Origin: a virus
Strand: one strand, 5' to 3'
IMG/VR virus record: IMGVR_UViG_3300032245_000866
Coordinates: 1 to 23,550 of that record
Length of the DNA stretch: 23,550 bases
Positions 1-7,741 of this stretch are shown piece after piece. A model generated the notes under the pieces. The model made no database searches. It saw only the letters and a program-made list of their open reading frames with translations, and had not been told where the DNA came from. A program made the translations under genes and the position numbers. Every line of letters begins with the position of its first letter. Position 1 is the stretch's first letter.

Positions 1-1
1 T

Positions 2-328
2 CAGCGCCGCTATCCGCATGCAAAACTTGTGGATAACAATGTGGATAAGTGGAACAAGGGCGAAATTCCCTTGCTTTTACTGCACCCCAAGTCCGCCGGC
101 CACGGTCTTAACCTTCAGCATGGCGGCAACAAAATCATCTTTTTATCGTTGCCGTGGTCGCTCGAGCTTTACGAGCAGACGGTCGGTCGATTGCATCGCG
201 GCGGGCAGACGCGCGATGTGTGGTGCTATGTTCTTATGACCAATAAAACTGTAGATGAACGGATATGGGCGAGCCTGTTTGACAAGCGCGCCATATCGGA
301 TGTGGCCCTAGACGAGTTGAAAGCATGA
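2..328 (+). CDS. SNF2-family DEAD/DEAH helicase, C-terminal part (cut by left edge)
   Basis: The reading frame is open to the left edge, so only the last 108 residues are present. They form the end of the second RecA-like lobe of an SNF2-type ATPase. Motif V (SAGHGLNLQ) is at visible residues 31-39 and motif VI (QTVGRLHRGGQ, with the arginine finger) at 59-69, followed by the usual TVDERI stretch. By family knowledge this is an ATP-dependent DNA translocase or helicase; in phages such genes sit with replication and recombination functions. The stop codon overlaps the next start as ATGA, indicating an operon with the next two small genes. The internal Met at position 29 is not a start, because the conserved frame continues upstream of it. 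Confidence 0.9.
   Translation, partial: QRRYPHAKLVDNNVDKWNKGEIPLLLLHPKSAGHGLNLQHGGNKIIFLSLPWSLELYEQTVGRLHRGGQTRDVWCYVLMTNKTVDERIWASLFDKRAISDVALDELKA
28..48. other. Two direct DnaA-box-like 9-mers
   Basis: TGTGGATAA occurs at 28-36 and again at 40-48. Each is the exact complement of the strong DnaA box TTATCCACA. They lie 12 bp apart in the same orientation, inside the helicase gene, where they encode a VDN/VDK repeat. They may be a coding coincidence, or sites for host DnaA. Function is unproven. Confidence 0.4.
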
Positions 329-519
329 CTGACATTAAAACATTAGATTGGCGCAGACTAAATGATTTGCTGTGTACCTTTAGCGAAGACGAGTTAAAGC
401 GCATGATCGATAATGAGCTTGAAGGATTACGACGCCCATCAGTGCTGAAGCGGTTGCATCAGCGCTATTGCATGGTGCGCGCTATTCGTGAACGAGCGGA
501 AATTTTGGCACCGTTATGA
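325..519 (+). CDS. Hypothetical small helical protein
   Basis: This is a 64-aa protein whose ATG overlaps the helicase stop as ATGA and whose stop overlaps the next gene the same way, so it is translated as the middle gene of a coupled trio. It is predicted to be mostly helical and is rich in Arg, Leu and Glu. The C-terminal half (RRPSVLKRLHQRY, then an RER-containing stretch) resembles small proteins often found next to phage SNF2 helicases. I recognise no domain and assign no function; a helicase partner would be a guess from position only. Confidence 0.75.
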   Translation: MTDIKTLDWRRLNDLLCTFSEDELKRMIDNELEGLRRPSVLKRLHQRYCMVRAIRERAEILAPL

Positions 520-728
520 TTATTCAACTCAACCCCACTCTACCTGTCATTACACCCAAGGGCAAAGCACTCGCGCACTTTATGATTGATTACGGCGAAG
601 AGCATCACCTGATGTGGGTGTGCGTTCAAGAGACCGGAGAAATATGGACGTGGGCCAATCCTAAAGTTCGCGTCGAGAGTAACCCAACATTTGAACGACT
701 TTACAAAAATGACATAAAAATCATATAG
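516..728 (+). CDS. Hypothetical protein, 70 aa
   Basis: The 70-aa ORF starts within the previous stop (ATGA) and ends 27 bases before the phosphoesterase gene. It is probably a small beta-rich protein: it has a run through MWVCVQETGEIWTWANPKV, four Trp/Cys residues close together, and a strand-like C-terminus. A 133-aa ORF on the opposite strand covers the same DNA, but it lacks the coupled start, so the plus-strand reading is preferred. I do not recognise the family. Confidence 0.7.
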   Translation: MIIQLNPTLPVITPKGKALAHFMIDYGEEHHLMWVCVQETGEIWTWANPKVRVESNPTFERLYKNDIKII

Positions 729-755
729 ATCGCCTATAGCGGATGGAGTTTTATT

Positions 756-1691
756 ATGCCCACCAAGCCTATAAGCGATGAAATTCTCATTGAAACCTAT
801 AAGGCAGTTCAAGCGCATAACGGAAATTTTAAAGACGCCGCTCGCGAACTTAAAATGAGCGCCCCTGCCGTTCATAACAGAGTGCATAAATTTAAAGAAC
901 GGTTCCCTAACGGAATGCCGGAAAATATCGCAAGCGTTCAAGGCTGGACTTACCCCCGATCTATTAAAATAAATGCACCATCAACTAAATGGATTATTGG
1001 TTCTGATCTTCATGTTTGGTCTGGCGATCCGCCAGTTATTTTTAATGCATTCATTGCGATTGCTAAAAAATTAAAAGTAGATGGTATTGTTCTTAATGGG
1101 GACATTATTGACGGCGCGCGCATTAGCCGACACGGTATTCCACTTCGTTCCAAATCACCTAAAATATCTTTAGAAATTGATACCGCTAAAAAATGGCTAA
1201 AGATGTTGCCTAACGTACAACATAGACTTTGGACTATGGGCAATCACGACATCCGGCTTGACAATTACATCGCCGCCAACGCGTCAGAATTAGATGATTA
1301 CATTATATCTTTGAAAGAGCATTTTCCGCTTTGGGAAATGGCGTATGCGTTTGAATTAAACGACAACACCGAAATTCGCCACCGTTTTCGGTCTGGCATT
1401 CACGCCGCGTGGAACAATACTCTTCACGCAGGCATTAACATTTTAACCGGCCACACTCATCAATTGTCTGTCACAGCCCAGCGCGATCGGCGCGGGACAA
1501 GGTACGGGATTGAAACCGGAACATTGGCAGATCCCGCAGGGCCGCAATTTGAATATACAGAAGGCGCGCCGTCGCGGGCGCAGCAAGGATTTGTGGTTAT
1601 ATCTTTTGATCAAGACGGCTATATGATGCCGCCCGAACTGTGCGAAATGATTAGGGGCCGCCCCGTTTTCAGAGGCGACCCCGTTTTGTAG
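756..1691 (+). CDS. Metallophosphoesterase with N-terminal helix-turn-helix
   Basis: The protein has 311 aa. Residues about 7-47 look like a DNA-binding helix-turn-helix (FKDAARELKMSAPAVHNRVH). The rest is a calcineurin-like phosphoesterase with its metal-ligand motifs in order: D84-x-H86 (GSDLHVW), G115-D116 (NGDIID), G162-N163-H164-D165, H216 as the probable next ligand, and G232-H233-T234-H235. The full motif set predicts an active two-metal phosphodiesterase or phosphatase; the substrate is unknown. With the HTH it may act on DNA, for example as a nuclease in replication or repair (inference). A purine-rich RBS (GGATGGAG) precedes the ATG. The stop is only 7 bases from the stop of the convergent minus-strand gene. 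Confidence 0.9.
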   Translation: MPTKPISDEILIETYKAVQAHNGNFKDAARELKMSAPAVHNRVHKFKERFPNGMPENIASVQGWTYPRSIKINAPSTKWIIGSDLHVWSGDPPVIFNAFIAIAKKLKVDGIVLNGDIIDGARISRHGIPLRSKSPKISLEIDTAKKWLKMLPNVQHRLWTMGNHDIRLDNYIAANASELDDYIISLKEHFPLWEMAYAFELNDNTEIRHRFRSGIHAAWNNTLHAGINILTGHTHQLSVTAQRDRRGTRYGIETGTLADPAGPQFEYTEGAPSRAQQGFVVISFDQDGYMMPPELCEMIRGRPVFRGDPVL

Positions 1692-1698
1692 CCACAAA

Positions 1699-2025
1699 TT
1701 ACTCTTCAGTTTCTTCTTCTTCGTCGTCTTCAATCAATTCGTCGCCGATAAGAACAAGCACTGGTCTTTCAAAAGCATGGGCCATTGCGTCAAAATCTTC
1801 AGCAAACGACCAAAAATCATCGCCTGACGGGACAATAGCTTCATCGCTCCACCAAGCAATTTCACCCTCTTCATCGTAATAGACTTCGCGGATGCTAAAC
1901 TCACCTGTTTCGCCATTATCTTCGTAAGGCGAAAACACGACACGATAATCCCAGGCCATTTCGTCGGCTCCTTCGCTGTCACCATTCTGGATTTCAAAAA
2001 TATAATTAAACGCCAAATCAACCAT
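1699..2025 (-). CDS. Hypothetical, extremely acidic 108-aa protein
   Basis: I chose the ATG at 2025 because a strong Shine-Dalgarno (AAGGAGG, 2037-2031) sits 5 bases upstream; a longer frame to 2052 would put that site inside the gene. By my count the 108 residues include 35 Asp/Glu, three Arg, one His and no Lys, with four Trp and an acidic C-terminal run (EDDEEEETEE). No domain is recognised. The charge is of the type seen in DNA-mimic proteins such as T7 Ocr, but that is inference only. It is the last gene of the late strand, 50 bases after the endolysin, and it converges on the phosphoesterase gene. Confidence 0.8.
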   Translation of the reverse strand: MVDLAFNYIFEIQNGDSEGADEMAWDYRVVFSPYEDNGETGEFSIREVYYDEEGEIAWWSDEAIVPSGDDFWSFAEDFDAMAHAFERPVLVLIGDELIEDDEEEETEE

Positions 2026-2059
2026 ATTTGCCTCCTTGGTTAGCAGAGACAAACATAAA

Positions 2060-2076
2060 AATTGAACGCATCAATT
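2060..2076 (-). terminator. Weak hairpin after endolysin
   Basis: An AATTGA/TCAATT inverted repeat with a 5-base loop overlaps the end of the endolysin stop codon. On the minus strand it is followed by TTT. It is short and AT-rich, so at most a weak or partial terminator between the lysis genes and the acidic-protein gene. Confidence 0.25.
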
Positions 2077-2594
2077 TAATGACGGTTTGTCATTTCCAGA
2101 GCTTTATTTTGTACCTCGGTGACGCGGCGCGTCCAGCCCTTGCCAAACGTCGAAAAAGTCTCAAGATTTTCAAGAAACGCCTGCCGCGCGCGGCATACGC
2201 TGATGATCAGCTCGGCGGGATCGCTCTCTGATACAGCTCCCAAGGTTGCGGGGCCAATTGCACCATCAGGAGCAACTCCAATAGCTTTTTGAAGTATCTT
2301 GGCGGCACGGCCAACACCACTGTTAACAGCAATGTCGAACACAGAATAATCGACACCTGTCGGTAGAACATCTCCACGGACAGCGTCCCAGTACCGTTGT
2401 TTGTAGAGCGGCGCGACATCTTTAGGCCCCAAGGCTCGCATGTCTGCTTCAGTTACCGGATGGCCGACATACTCTTCCCAGACCTTCTGCGTGACGCCGA
2501 GGTTCGTGCGCCCGCCTGGGTCCGCCGGATGGTTAACGTAACCGCCTTCGTGCTTGAGCAGAAGGGCGAGGCATTGGTCAAAATTATCTTTCAT
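2076..2594 (-). CDS. Endolysin, GH108-type muramidase
   Basis: The product has 172 aa. The start is the ATG at 2594, which overlaps the holin stop as ATGA; an in-frame extension to 2810 runs antiparallel through holin coding sequence and is rejected. The N-terminal domain carries the GH108 signature: the catalytic Glu16 in EGGYVNHPADPGG, followed by TNLGVT. The C-terminal part (GVAPDGAIGPATL) is typical of the linked peptidoglycan-binding_3 domain. By family it cleaves the MurNAc-GlcNAc bond of peptidoglycan to release progeny. No signal peptide is seen, so export should depend on the holin encoded just upstream. Confidence 0.93.
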   Translation of the reverse strand: MKDNFDQCLALLLKHEGGYVNHPADPGGRTNLGVTQKVWEEYVGHPVTEADMRALGPKDVAPLYKQRYWDAVRGDVLPTGVDYSVFDIAVNSGVGRAAKILQKAIGVAPDGAIGPATLGAVSESDPAELIISVCRARQAFLENLETFSTFGKGWTRRVTEVQNKALEMTNRH

Positions 2595-3115
2595 TTCGGC
2601 ACCGAGTTGTAAATCATCTTGTCCTTGGCGGTGTCGCTTGAAGAGGCACCAAAGTAGAACGCGATGATGCCCATCCATGCGGTCTGAAGCGCGCCCAACA
2701 GCAAGAGCAGCGCCTCGTTGCCTGTCGTGGGTAAACCATAGACAAGCATGTAGAGAAGGATGCCAAAGAAGCCAATCGTGACCGTCACCGCAAGCGCGCG
2801 CGGGATCCAATCCTTGGTTTCTTTCTGCATGTCGCGCGCTGACGCGCGGTCGCCCGCTGCGATGCGTTCGAGATCGATGTCAAGCGATTTCATCTGGACG
2901 GCGAAATCGGCATCGATCTTTTTGAGCGCGGCAAGCTGATCGCCGGTCGGGTTAGCCAACGCGGTTTGAATCTCTTCTTCCGTAGCACTATCATGGCCGA
3001 ACAACGCGCCCGAGAGCGCCTTGACCGCCATGCCGGCGACAGGGCCGCCGAGCGCGGTTGCGATCGTAGGCGCGACAGACCCGATCAACGGGCCAAAGGT
3101 CTTAAGAATATCCAT
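2591..3115 (-). CDS. Holin, GTA_holin_3TM type
   Basis: The 174-aa protein has a hydrophobic N-terminal stretch (residues about 6-39), a polar helical middle with the conserved DRASARDM segment (89-96), and two clear membrane helices (about 104-126 and 134-156), then an FYFGASSSD tail. This layout and the DRxSARxM and YFGxSS motifs match the three-TM holin family named for gene-transfer-agent release, common in alphaproteobacterial phages and GTAs. It would form the inner-membrane lesion that lets the endolysin out. The start shares one base with the previous stop (TAATG), and the stop overlaps the endolysin start. Confidence 0.87.
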   Translation of the reverse strand: MDILKTFGPLIGSVAPTIATALGGPVAGMAVKALSGALFGHDSATEEEIQTALANPTGDQLAALKKIDADFAVQMKSLDIDLERIAAGDRASARDMQKETKDWIPRALAVTVTIGFFGILLYMLVYGLPTTGNEALLLLLGALQTAWMGIIAFYFGASSSDTAKDKMIYNSVPK

Positions 3116-3579
3116 TAGTGCCTCACAACTAGAATTAGCCCAATAACACCCATAGCCAAAAGAAGCCCACCAACAATGCTGCCCACAAAGATTGCATCTT
3201 TTCTTGCTTCTTCTACTTCTTCCGCGTGCAGTCTCGCCTGACGCGCAGCTTCCTTACGCATCTCGACGACTTGCTTTTGAATGTGCTCCCACGCGCCTTT
3301 GCCGTGCATGGAGATGAACAAGTTTTTCGCATCAAGCGCCAGTTGGTTCGCTTTGGCCTTGGCGCTGTAGAGCTTCATCGCTTCCGCTTCAAAGTCAGCG
3401 GTGGACTGAAACAATTTCTTCTTGCGCGGTAGTGAGACGAGCTGCACCACCTTAGACACTTCAGACATCAGACCGCTGACGCGCCGCGCCGTGTCTACAA
3501 CGTCCTCGCCCGCGCTTACCGCTGACTTCAGGCCGTTATAGATGGCGGTTGCGCCTGCGAGGATCGTAAATGGGTCCAC
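3115..3579 (-). CDS. Hypothetical protein with C-terminal membrane anchor
   Basis: The 154-aa product starts with GTG at 3579, preceded by AAGGCGG and sharing one base with the previous stop. A long charged helical region (about 60-125, rich in Glu, Lys, Arg and Ala) is probably coiled coil. It ends in a single strong membrane helix (about 130-151) and a short VVRH tail. The N-terminal MDPFTILAGATAIYNG type is common in podoviral unknown proteins. Its place just before the holin suggests a lysis accessory or a virion membrane-interacting role, but no family function is recognised. Confidence 0.75.
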   Translation of the reverse strand: MDPFTILAGATAIYNGLKSAVSAGEDVVDTARRVSGLMSEVSKVVQLVSLPRKKKLFQSTADFEAEAMKLYSAKAKANQLALDAKNLFISMHGKGAWEHIQKQVVEMRKEAARQARLHAEEVEEARKDAIFVGSIVGGLLLAMGVIGLILVVRH

Positions 3580-3815
3580 TATTTATCCGCCTTGGCATCT
3601 AGTTTATCGTAAATGCGTTGGAACATATCTTCGATGTGTTGCATTCTTTTGTCGAGATCGACCTTCTGCACATATTCTTTCGGCAAGTCGACTTCCAATT
3701 GATGCAGATCGCGCCGCAGTTCTTGCGACGCGTCCCAGAGCTGACGTCCGAACCATCCGCCTGCCGCGAGAGCCACTGCGGCGGCCCAGTTCATAATTGT
3801 CTGCGTATCCATCAT
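3579..3815 (-). CDS. Small membrane protein with coiled coil, lysis block
   Basis: The product has 78 aa, with an N-terminal membrane helix (about residues 8-25) followed by a charged, probably coiled-coil region (RRDLHQLEVDLPKEYVQK) and a lysine-rich end. The first ATG overlaps the stop of the preceding ejection-protein gene as ATGA; a second ATG follows directly. The N-in membrane anchor plus periplasmic coiled coil is the layout of an inner-membrane spanin, but no lipobox-bearing outer partner is seen. The family is a common small phage protein of unknown function. Confidence 0.75.
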   Translation of the reverse strand: MMDTQTIMNWAAAVALAAGGWFGRQLWDASQELRRDLHQLEVDLPKEYVQKVDLDKRMQHIEDMFQRIYDKLDAKADK

Positions 3816-6097
3816 CGAGCCAACGCGTTTTGATTTTGTTGAGAAGGAGCGAGAGCATTAACAGAGCCCGACAGCGCGCCGGAATAAGGCGGTGCAGTGG
3901 TTCCGGTAACAATACGCGCTTCTTGCGCGCGCTTGCGAGCAATCGCGGCGTCAAGCAAATCCGCTGCCTCATTGAGACGCGTAGGATCGTGAAGCATCTC
4001 ACCTAATTTTTTCGCCATCTTTGTATCTAACCGACCCGCAATACGGCGGTATACCTCGGTGATGATGCGGAGTTTTGTGTTTAGGAAGCTCGGCGTAGTT
4101 GATGGAACAATTGGCAAGCCTGATTTTTCCGCGTTTGCGATACCCGCAAGACGTGTATTCTCTTGCCCGCGCCGCACCACTTCTACGGCGTCGCGCAAAG
4201 ACGAAAGATCTTCTGGCGACGTGTTGCTTACCAAGGCCGCAACGCGCTCGTCCGCTGCGGTTTTAGCAACGCCTTTAGGGGGTTGTTCAAACTCCACGCC
4301 TTTTCGCGTTTCAGCAATCGCGGCTTTAGGCGACGTGATACGGTCAGTTTCTTGCGCGAGCGTGTCAAATTTAGCGCGAAGGTTCAAACCATTGGCGTCG
4401 AGTTTGTCGATCTGCGGACCATAGTCTTTTAAAAATCTTTCGTACGCTTTTGTATCAATCACGCCGTCCTTAATAACTTGGTTGCGGAAAAGACCTTCCA
4501 TGCCAAGCTGCGCGTCTTTCATGGCCGAGGGGTTCTTGCCAAACAGAGCTATAAAATTATCGGTCTTGTCGGCATCATTAAAGAACCGATCAACAACATT
4601 TGACGCGCCGATGCCGTGTTCGCCATTCTTAATTTTGAACAGATTGACTTGAAGCCCCTCTTTAAACCGAGGCGCATATTGCGTCGCGTAAGTTTCAAGC
4701 GCGTCTTTATACGCCGCAAGTGCTTTCGGCGGTAAAGTGTCGCTTGATATAACGGCGTCGTCCAAACGCTTGTGCAATTTCATCAAACGAGTGTAGCCGG
4801 CGTCGTCGCCCGCAGCCTTTGCTTTAACTGCTGCGTTATTGATGGCGGAGCGAATGTCACCAACATCTGATAGCGTTGCTGTAGGTGGCGTAACGACCGG
4901 CGTACCTTTATACGGCGCGCCGCCAGGGCCAAAAAGCTCTGGCGTTGTTGTTTCACCTTTGAATTTACCCAGACGACGTGACAGCACTGCTGCCGCGTCA
5001 GGATCAATCGTATCAATAATGTTTGCGGCTTCATTAGTCAGCGGGCTAATGTCAATTGGCGCGTTGCCCGCCAAATTTTCTGCCTCTTTAAATTTCGGGC
5101 GGATCAACGTGCGCTTGACGTCTTCTTTTATTTTTTCAGCGGTCGTGATCAAACGCTGACCTACAGTCTGCACGTTAGGTTCTGCTACCGTATCGGCGAG
5201 CGCGCGGGTGCCTTCAGCCATGCGCCCTTCAGCCACATTGGCACGCGCGGTAAGAAGCGCGTCTTGGACTTTTTGTGCGTCCGCGACTGTTTCGGGTGCG
5301 TGCCCCGCCAATTCGCTTGTAAATTTTGAGAACCCCGCGCTGCCTGCGGGCGCGGCGGCTTGGCCTGCGCTTTCTACGCCGCTAGTGGCTTCCCGAAGCG
5401 CGTTAACAACGTCGGGAGCTTTATTACCCGTTGCTTTAATCAACGCGTTTAGATCAGGGCGTACCATGTTTTCAATAGCTGTAACGGCGCGTCCGCCGGT
5501 ATTGGCAAGCACTTCCACAGGCCGCGCGGCTTTGGTAAGGCCGCCAGGCGTTGCAACTATATTTGCAACCATGCCGGCTTTTTCGCCGACTTCCGGCCCC
5601 AAAAACCGCGAGACAGGGTCAGTCACATAAGACCGCACAAGACCACTTAATGGGGACAGCACAATGCCCGCACCGCCAGCAAGTTGTTGACCCGCGCCAA
5701 GAACGGCGCTAGCTGGACGTCCAGCTTTAAGATTTTCAATCGCGCTTTCGCCGCCTTCTTTGGCAAACTGAGCGGCTGTTTGCGCTTCTCGGGCAATGTT
5801 GCCGCCGATGTCTTCAAACGATGGCGTTCTTACCGCTTCGCGCGCCGCGTAAAGATCTGCGTCAAGATTGCGGCCGCCGGTCATTGCGGACCATGCTTTG
5901 TCAAGCGGCCCACGCGGCGCAGGCATGCCTTCGCTGGTTACAGCGCGAGCCGCAGGCGCGGTAGGTTCTGTAGCCGCCGGCGGTTGCTCGCCTGCTCTAG
6001 CGGCTTGGTATGCCTTGACGACTGTATCGAACTCAGGCGTGCCTTTTTTATCGGCGTTGTTGACGATCCAGTTTGCGTAATCTTGCGCCGAAGCCAT
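3812..6097 (-). CDS. Putative DNA ejection / internal virion protein (gp16-like position)
   Basis: The product has 761 aa. The first 35 residues (DYANWIVNNADKKGTPEFDT, then a VKAYQAAR stretch) match a short N-terminal motif that recurs in large internal or ejection proteins of many podoviruses. An Ala/Pro-rich linker follows, then long amphipathic helical segments without a recognisable enzyme domain. Two Gly/Ala-rich hydrophobic stretches near residues 120-165 could insert into membrane. It is the third and largest of three successive genes placed where P22 has 7, 20 and 16, so I infer a role in moving DNA across the cell envelope. The start shares one base with the preceding stop. Confidence 0.72.
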   Translation of the reverse strand: MASAQDYANWIVNNADKKGTPEFDTVVKAYQAARAGEQPPAATEPTAPAARAVTSEGMPAPRGPLDKAWSAMTGGRNLDADLYAAREAVRTPSFEDIGGNIAREAQTAAQFAKEGGESAIENLKAGRPASAVLGAGQQLAGGAGIVLSPLSGLVRSYVTDPVSRFLGPEVGEKAGMVANIVATPGGLTKAARPVEVLANTGGRAVTAIENMVRPDLNALIKATGNKAPDVVNALREATSGVESAGQAAAPAGSAGFSKFTSELAGHAPETVADAQKVQDALLTARANVAEGRMAEGTRALADTVAEPNVQTVGQRLITTAEKIKEDVKRTLIRPKFKEAENLAGNAPIDISPLTNEAANIIDTIDPDAAAVLSRRLGKFKGETTTPELFGPGGAPYKGTPVVTPPTATLSDVGDIRSAINNAAVKAKAAGDDAGYTRLMKLHKRLDDAVISSDTLPPKALAAYKDALETYATQYAPRFKEGLQVNLFKIKNGEHGIGASNVVDRFFNDADKTDNFIALFGKNPSAMKDAQLGMEGLFRNQVIKDGVIDTKAYERFLKDYGPQIDKLDANGLNLRAKFDTLAQETDRITSPKAAIAETRKGVEFEQPPKGVAKTAADERVAALVSNTSPEDLSSLRDAVEVVRRGQENTRLAGIANAEKSGLPIVPSTTPSFLNTKLRIITEVYRRIAGRLDTKMAKKLGEMLHDPTRLNEAADLLDAAIARKRAQEARIVTGTTAPPYSGALSGSVNALAPSQQNQNALAR

Positions 6098-7740
6098 TAC
6101 TTACCCCCAATAATAGCATCCGCTGCGTCAAAAATGCTAGATGTAGCCGCCGGCGCTGCTGCCGCGCCGCCGCTCTTCAACCGTGCCTTTTCTCTTTCAA
6201 TACCGCGCTTAAGAATAGCTTGAAATTCCTTGGCCGCCTCGATGTAATCTTTTTCACTGGTGCTAAGATCCATACGAGTTTTAGCAGCAGTTGCTTTTTT
6301 ACCTTCAATTTCCGTAATCGAGCCGGTCCCGCGCAGAGAGTTGTACGCATCCAAGAACGCCGTGCCCGTCACTTGGTTGTGCAACGCAATAGCGCCTCTG
6401 GCGTCGGTTCCAGGAATGTAGCTTGTACCCCAACTCGCGCCCACCGCTTCACTAAAGCCTGGGTGGTTAAGGAGCTTATCAATCTGAGCTACAGCATCTT
6501 CAGCGCCTGCAACAGCGCCTTCAATCTGCGCGGGAGTAACTCCCCCAGACGCTTTTGCAATCGCCGCGTCGTATGAAACTCTCAACGGATCGTTTTCAGG
6601 CAATGCATTACGTTCATCAACAAGTTTTCCAATTTCAGACCGCGTCGCGCCGCTGCCACTTGCTTCTTTCTTGATCGCGTCGTCATAGCGCGCCCGCAAC
6701 GGGCTGTCAGGCGGCAACGCGTCGCGTTCCGCAATAAGTTTGCCAATTGTGGATTTGTTAGCCACATCAGTTTTAGGCACAAGATTTTTGCCTTCAACCT
6801 GAAGACGCACAATATCAGTCGGGTCTTTTTTGTTGACCGAATAGACACCGTTCGCGTCTTCGCGGATCTCACGATCGGGATGCTCTTGCTCCCATTTAGT
6901 TTTTTCGTTAGCCGATACTTCCGCAGGCGTAAGTGTTTTATCAAACCATGAAACATCTTGATTATACGTCGGGCTTCGTGGATTTGTATCCACCATAAGT
7001 TTTCGCCCGCCAACATCCATTTCAGTTAACTTAGGTTGCACCGCCGCTGTCTCGCGTTCATGCGCCTGCACCAATTGTTCAGCGGTCAGGTTAAGTGAAT
7101 GCATTCTCCAAGCGTCGGGATTTTTGGCAAAAGCCTCGGCGCTGCGCCGCGCGGCGTCATCCGGTGAGCCAGACAAAGCAGCAAATTCAGGAAATTCTTT
7201 TACCAACATGCGCGAATATGCGGCGGCGTCTTCTGGTGAGCTGACCATGCCGGCAAAACGCTGAACGTAAGCCAAACGATCGCCAACATTTTTAATGTCT
7301 TGGCCTTTAGCTTCCAGACCTAATTTATTTGTTCTGGCTTTGGTTTCTTCGCCCGTTGCCACTTTGTTGCTAAACTCGGCAATGTCTTGCGCTTGCGGTA
7401 CATACCCGCGCTTAAGCAACTCATTCTGCGTGCGAGCGTAAGGGTCCGTGCTCATGCCGGTGCCGCTATAAGACATGCCGCGAGCGCCTACCGCCGCAGG
7501 GCTGACACCTATATTGGTTGCGTAGATGTCCGCAATTTCTGCGTCTCTAGCTCTACCCGCTGCCGCGTTCGCCGCAGCCGCTTTGCGCCGCTCCAGCTCG
7601 TACGCGCGGTCTTCTTGCCAAGCCTGTAGCTTGAGTTGGTTCTCGGCCTCGGCTTGCTTGGCCGCGCGAAAACGCAACGCGTTGGCGATGTCGCTAGAGT
7701 TATCGTAAGGCTGCGGTACTGCGATGTTATAGTCGACCAT
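6097..7740 (-). CDS. Putative ejection / internal virion protein (gp20-like position)
   Basis: I start it at the ATG at 7740, one base after the stop of the upstream gene; the frame is open to 7809, but that would overlap the neighbour by 68 bases. The product has 547 aa, Ala-, Lys- and Glu-rich and mostly helical. Residues about 40-80 (AAKQAEAENQLKLQAWQEDR onward) look like a long helix. Between 6747 and 6559 it carries two copies of a 38-residue repeat. The C-terminal part ends in an Ala-rich tail. No enzyme motif is seen. The role is inferred from order, size and helical character between the 252-aa and 761-aa genes. Confidence 0.72.
   Translation of the reverse strand: MVDYNIAVPQPYDNSSDIANALRFRAAKQAEAENQLKLQAWQEDRAYELERRKAAAANAAAGRARDAEIADIYATNIGVSPAAVGARGMSYSGTGMSTDPYARTQNELLKRGYVPQAQDIAEFSNKVATGEETKARTNKLGLEAKGQDIKNVGDRLAYVQRFAGMVSSPEDAAAYSRMLVKEFPEFAALSGSPDDAARRSAEAFAKNPDAWRMHSLNLTAEQLVQAHERETAAVQPKLTEMDVGGRKLMVDTNPRSPTYNQDVSWFDKTLTPAEVSANEKTKWEQEHPDREIREDANGVYSVNKKDPTDIVRLQVEGKNLVPKTDVANKSTIGKLIAERDALPPDSPLRARYDDAIKKEASGSGATRSEIGKLVDERNALPENDPLRVSYDAAIAKASGGVTPAQIEGAVAGAEDAVAQIDKLLNHPGFSEAVGASWGTSYIPGTDARGAIALHNQVTGTAFLDAYNSLRGTGSITEIEGKKATAAKTRMDLSTSEKDYIEAAKEFQAILKRGIEREKARLKSGGAAAAPAATSSIFDAADAIIGGK
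6559..6747 (-). repeat. Tandem 38-aa protein repeat (two copies)
   Basis: Within the 547-aa protein, the 25-residue core IGKLxxERxALPxxxPLRxxYDxAI occurs at 6747-6673 and again at 6633-6559. The copies are exactly 114 bp apart, and 16 of 25 core residues are identical. The repeated ALP-x3-PLR-x2-YD pattern suggests a short helical hairpin unit. Confidence 0.85.
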
Positions 7741-7741
7741 T

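Noticed and set aside
540-941. 133-aa minus-strand ORF
   Set aside because: It overlaps the coupled 70-aa gene and the HTH part of the phosphoesterase gene, both better supported.
2595-2810. N-terminal extension of the endolysin
   Set aside because: The extended frame overlaps the holin gene by 220 bases in another frame; the ATG at 2594 overlaps the holin stop as ATGA and begins at the GH108 domain.
5684-6223. 179-aa plus-strand ORF opposite the ejection genes
   Set aside because: It runs antisense to two well-supported minus-strand genes, spans their junction, has basic low-complexity composition and shows no RBS or family motif.
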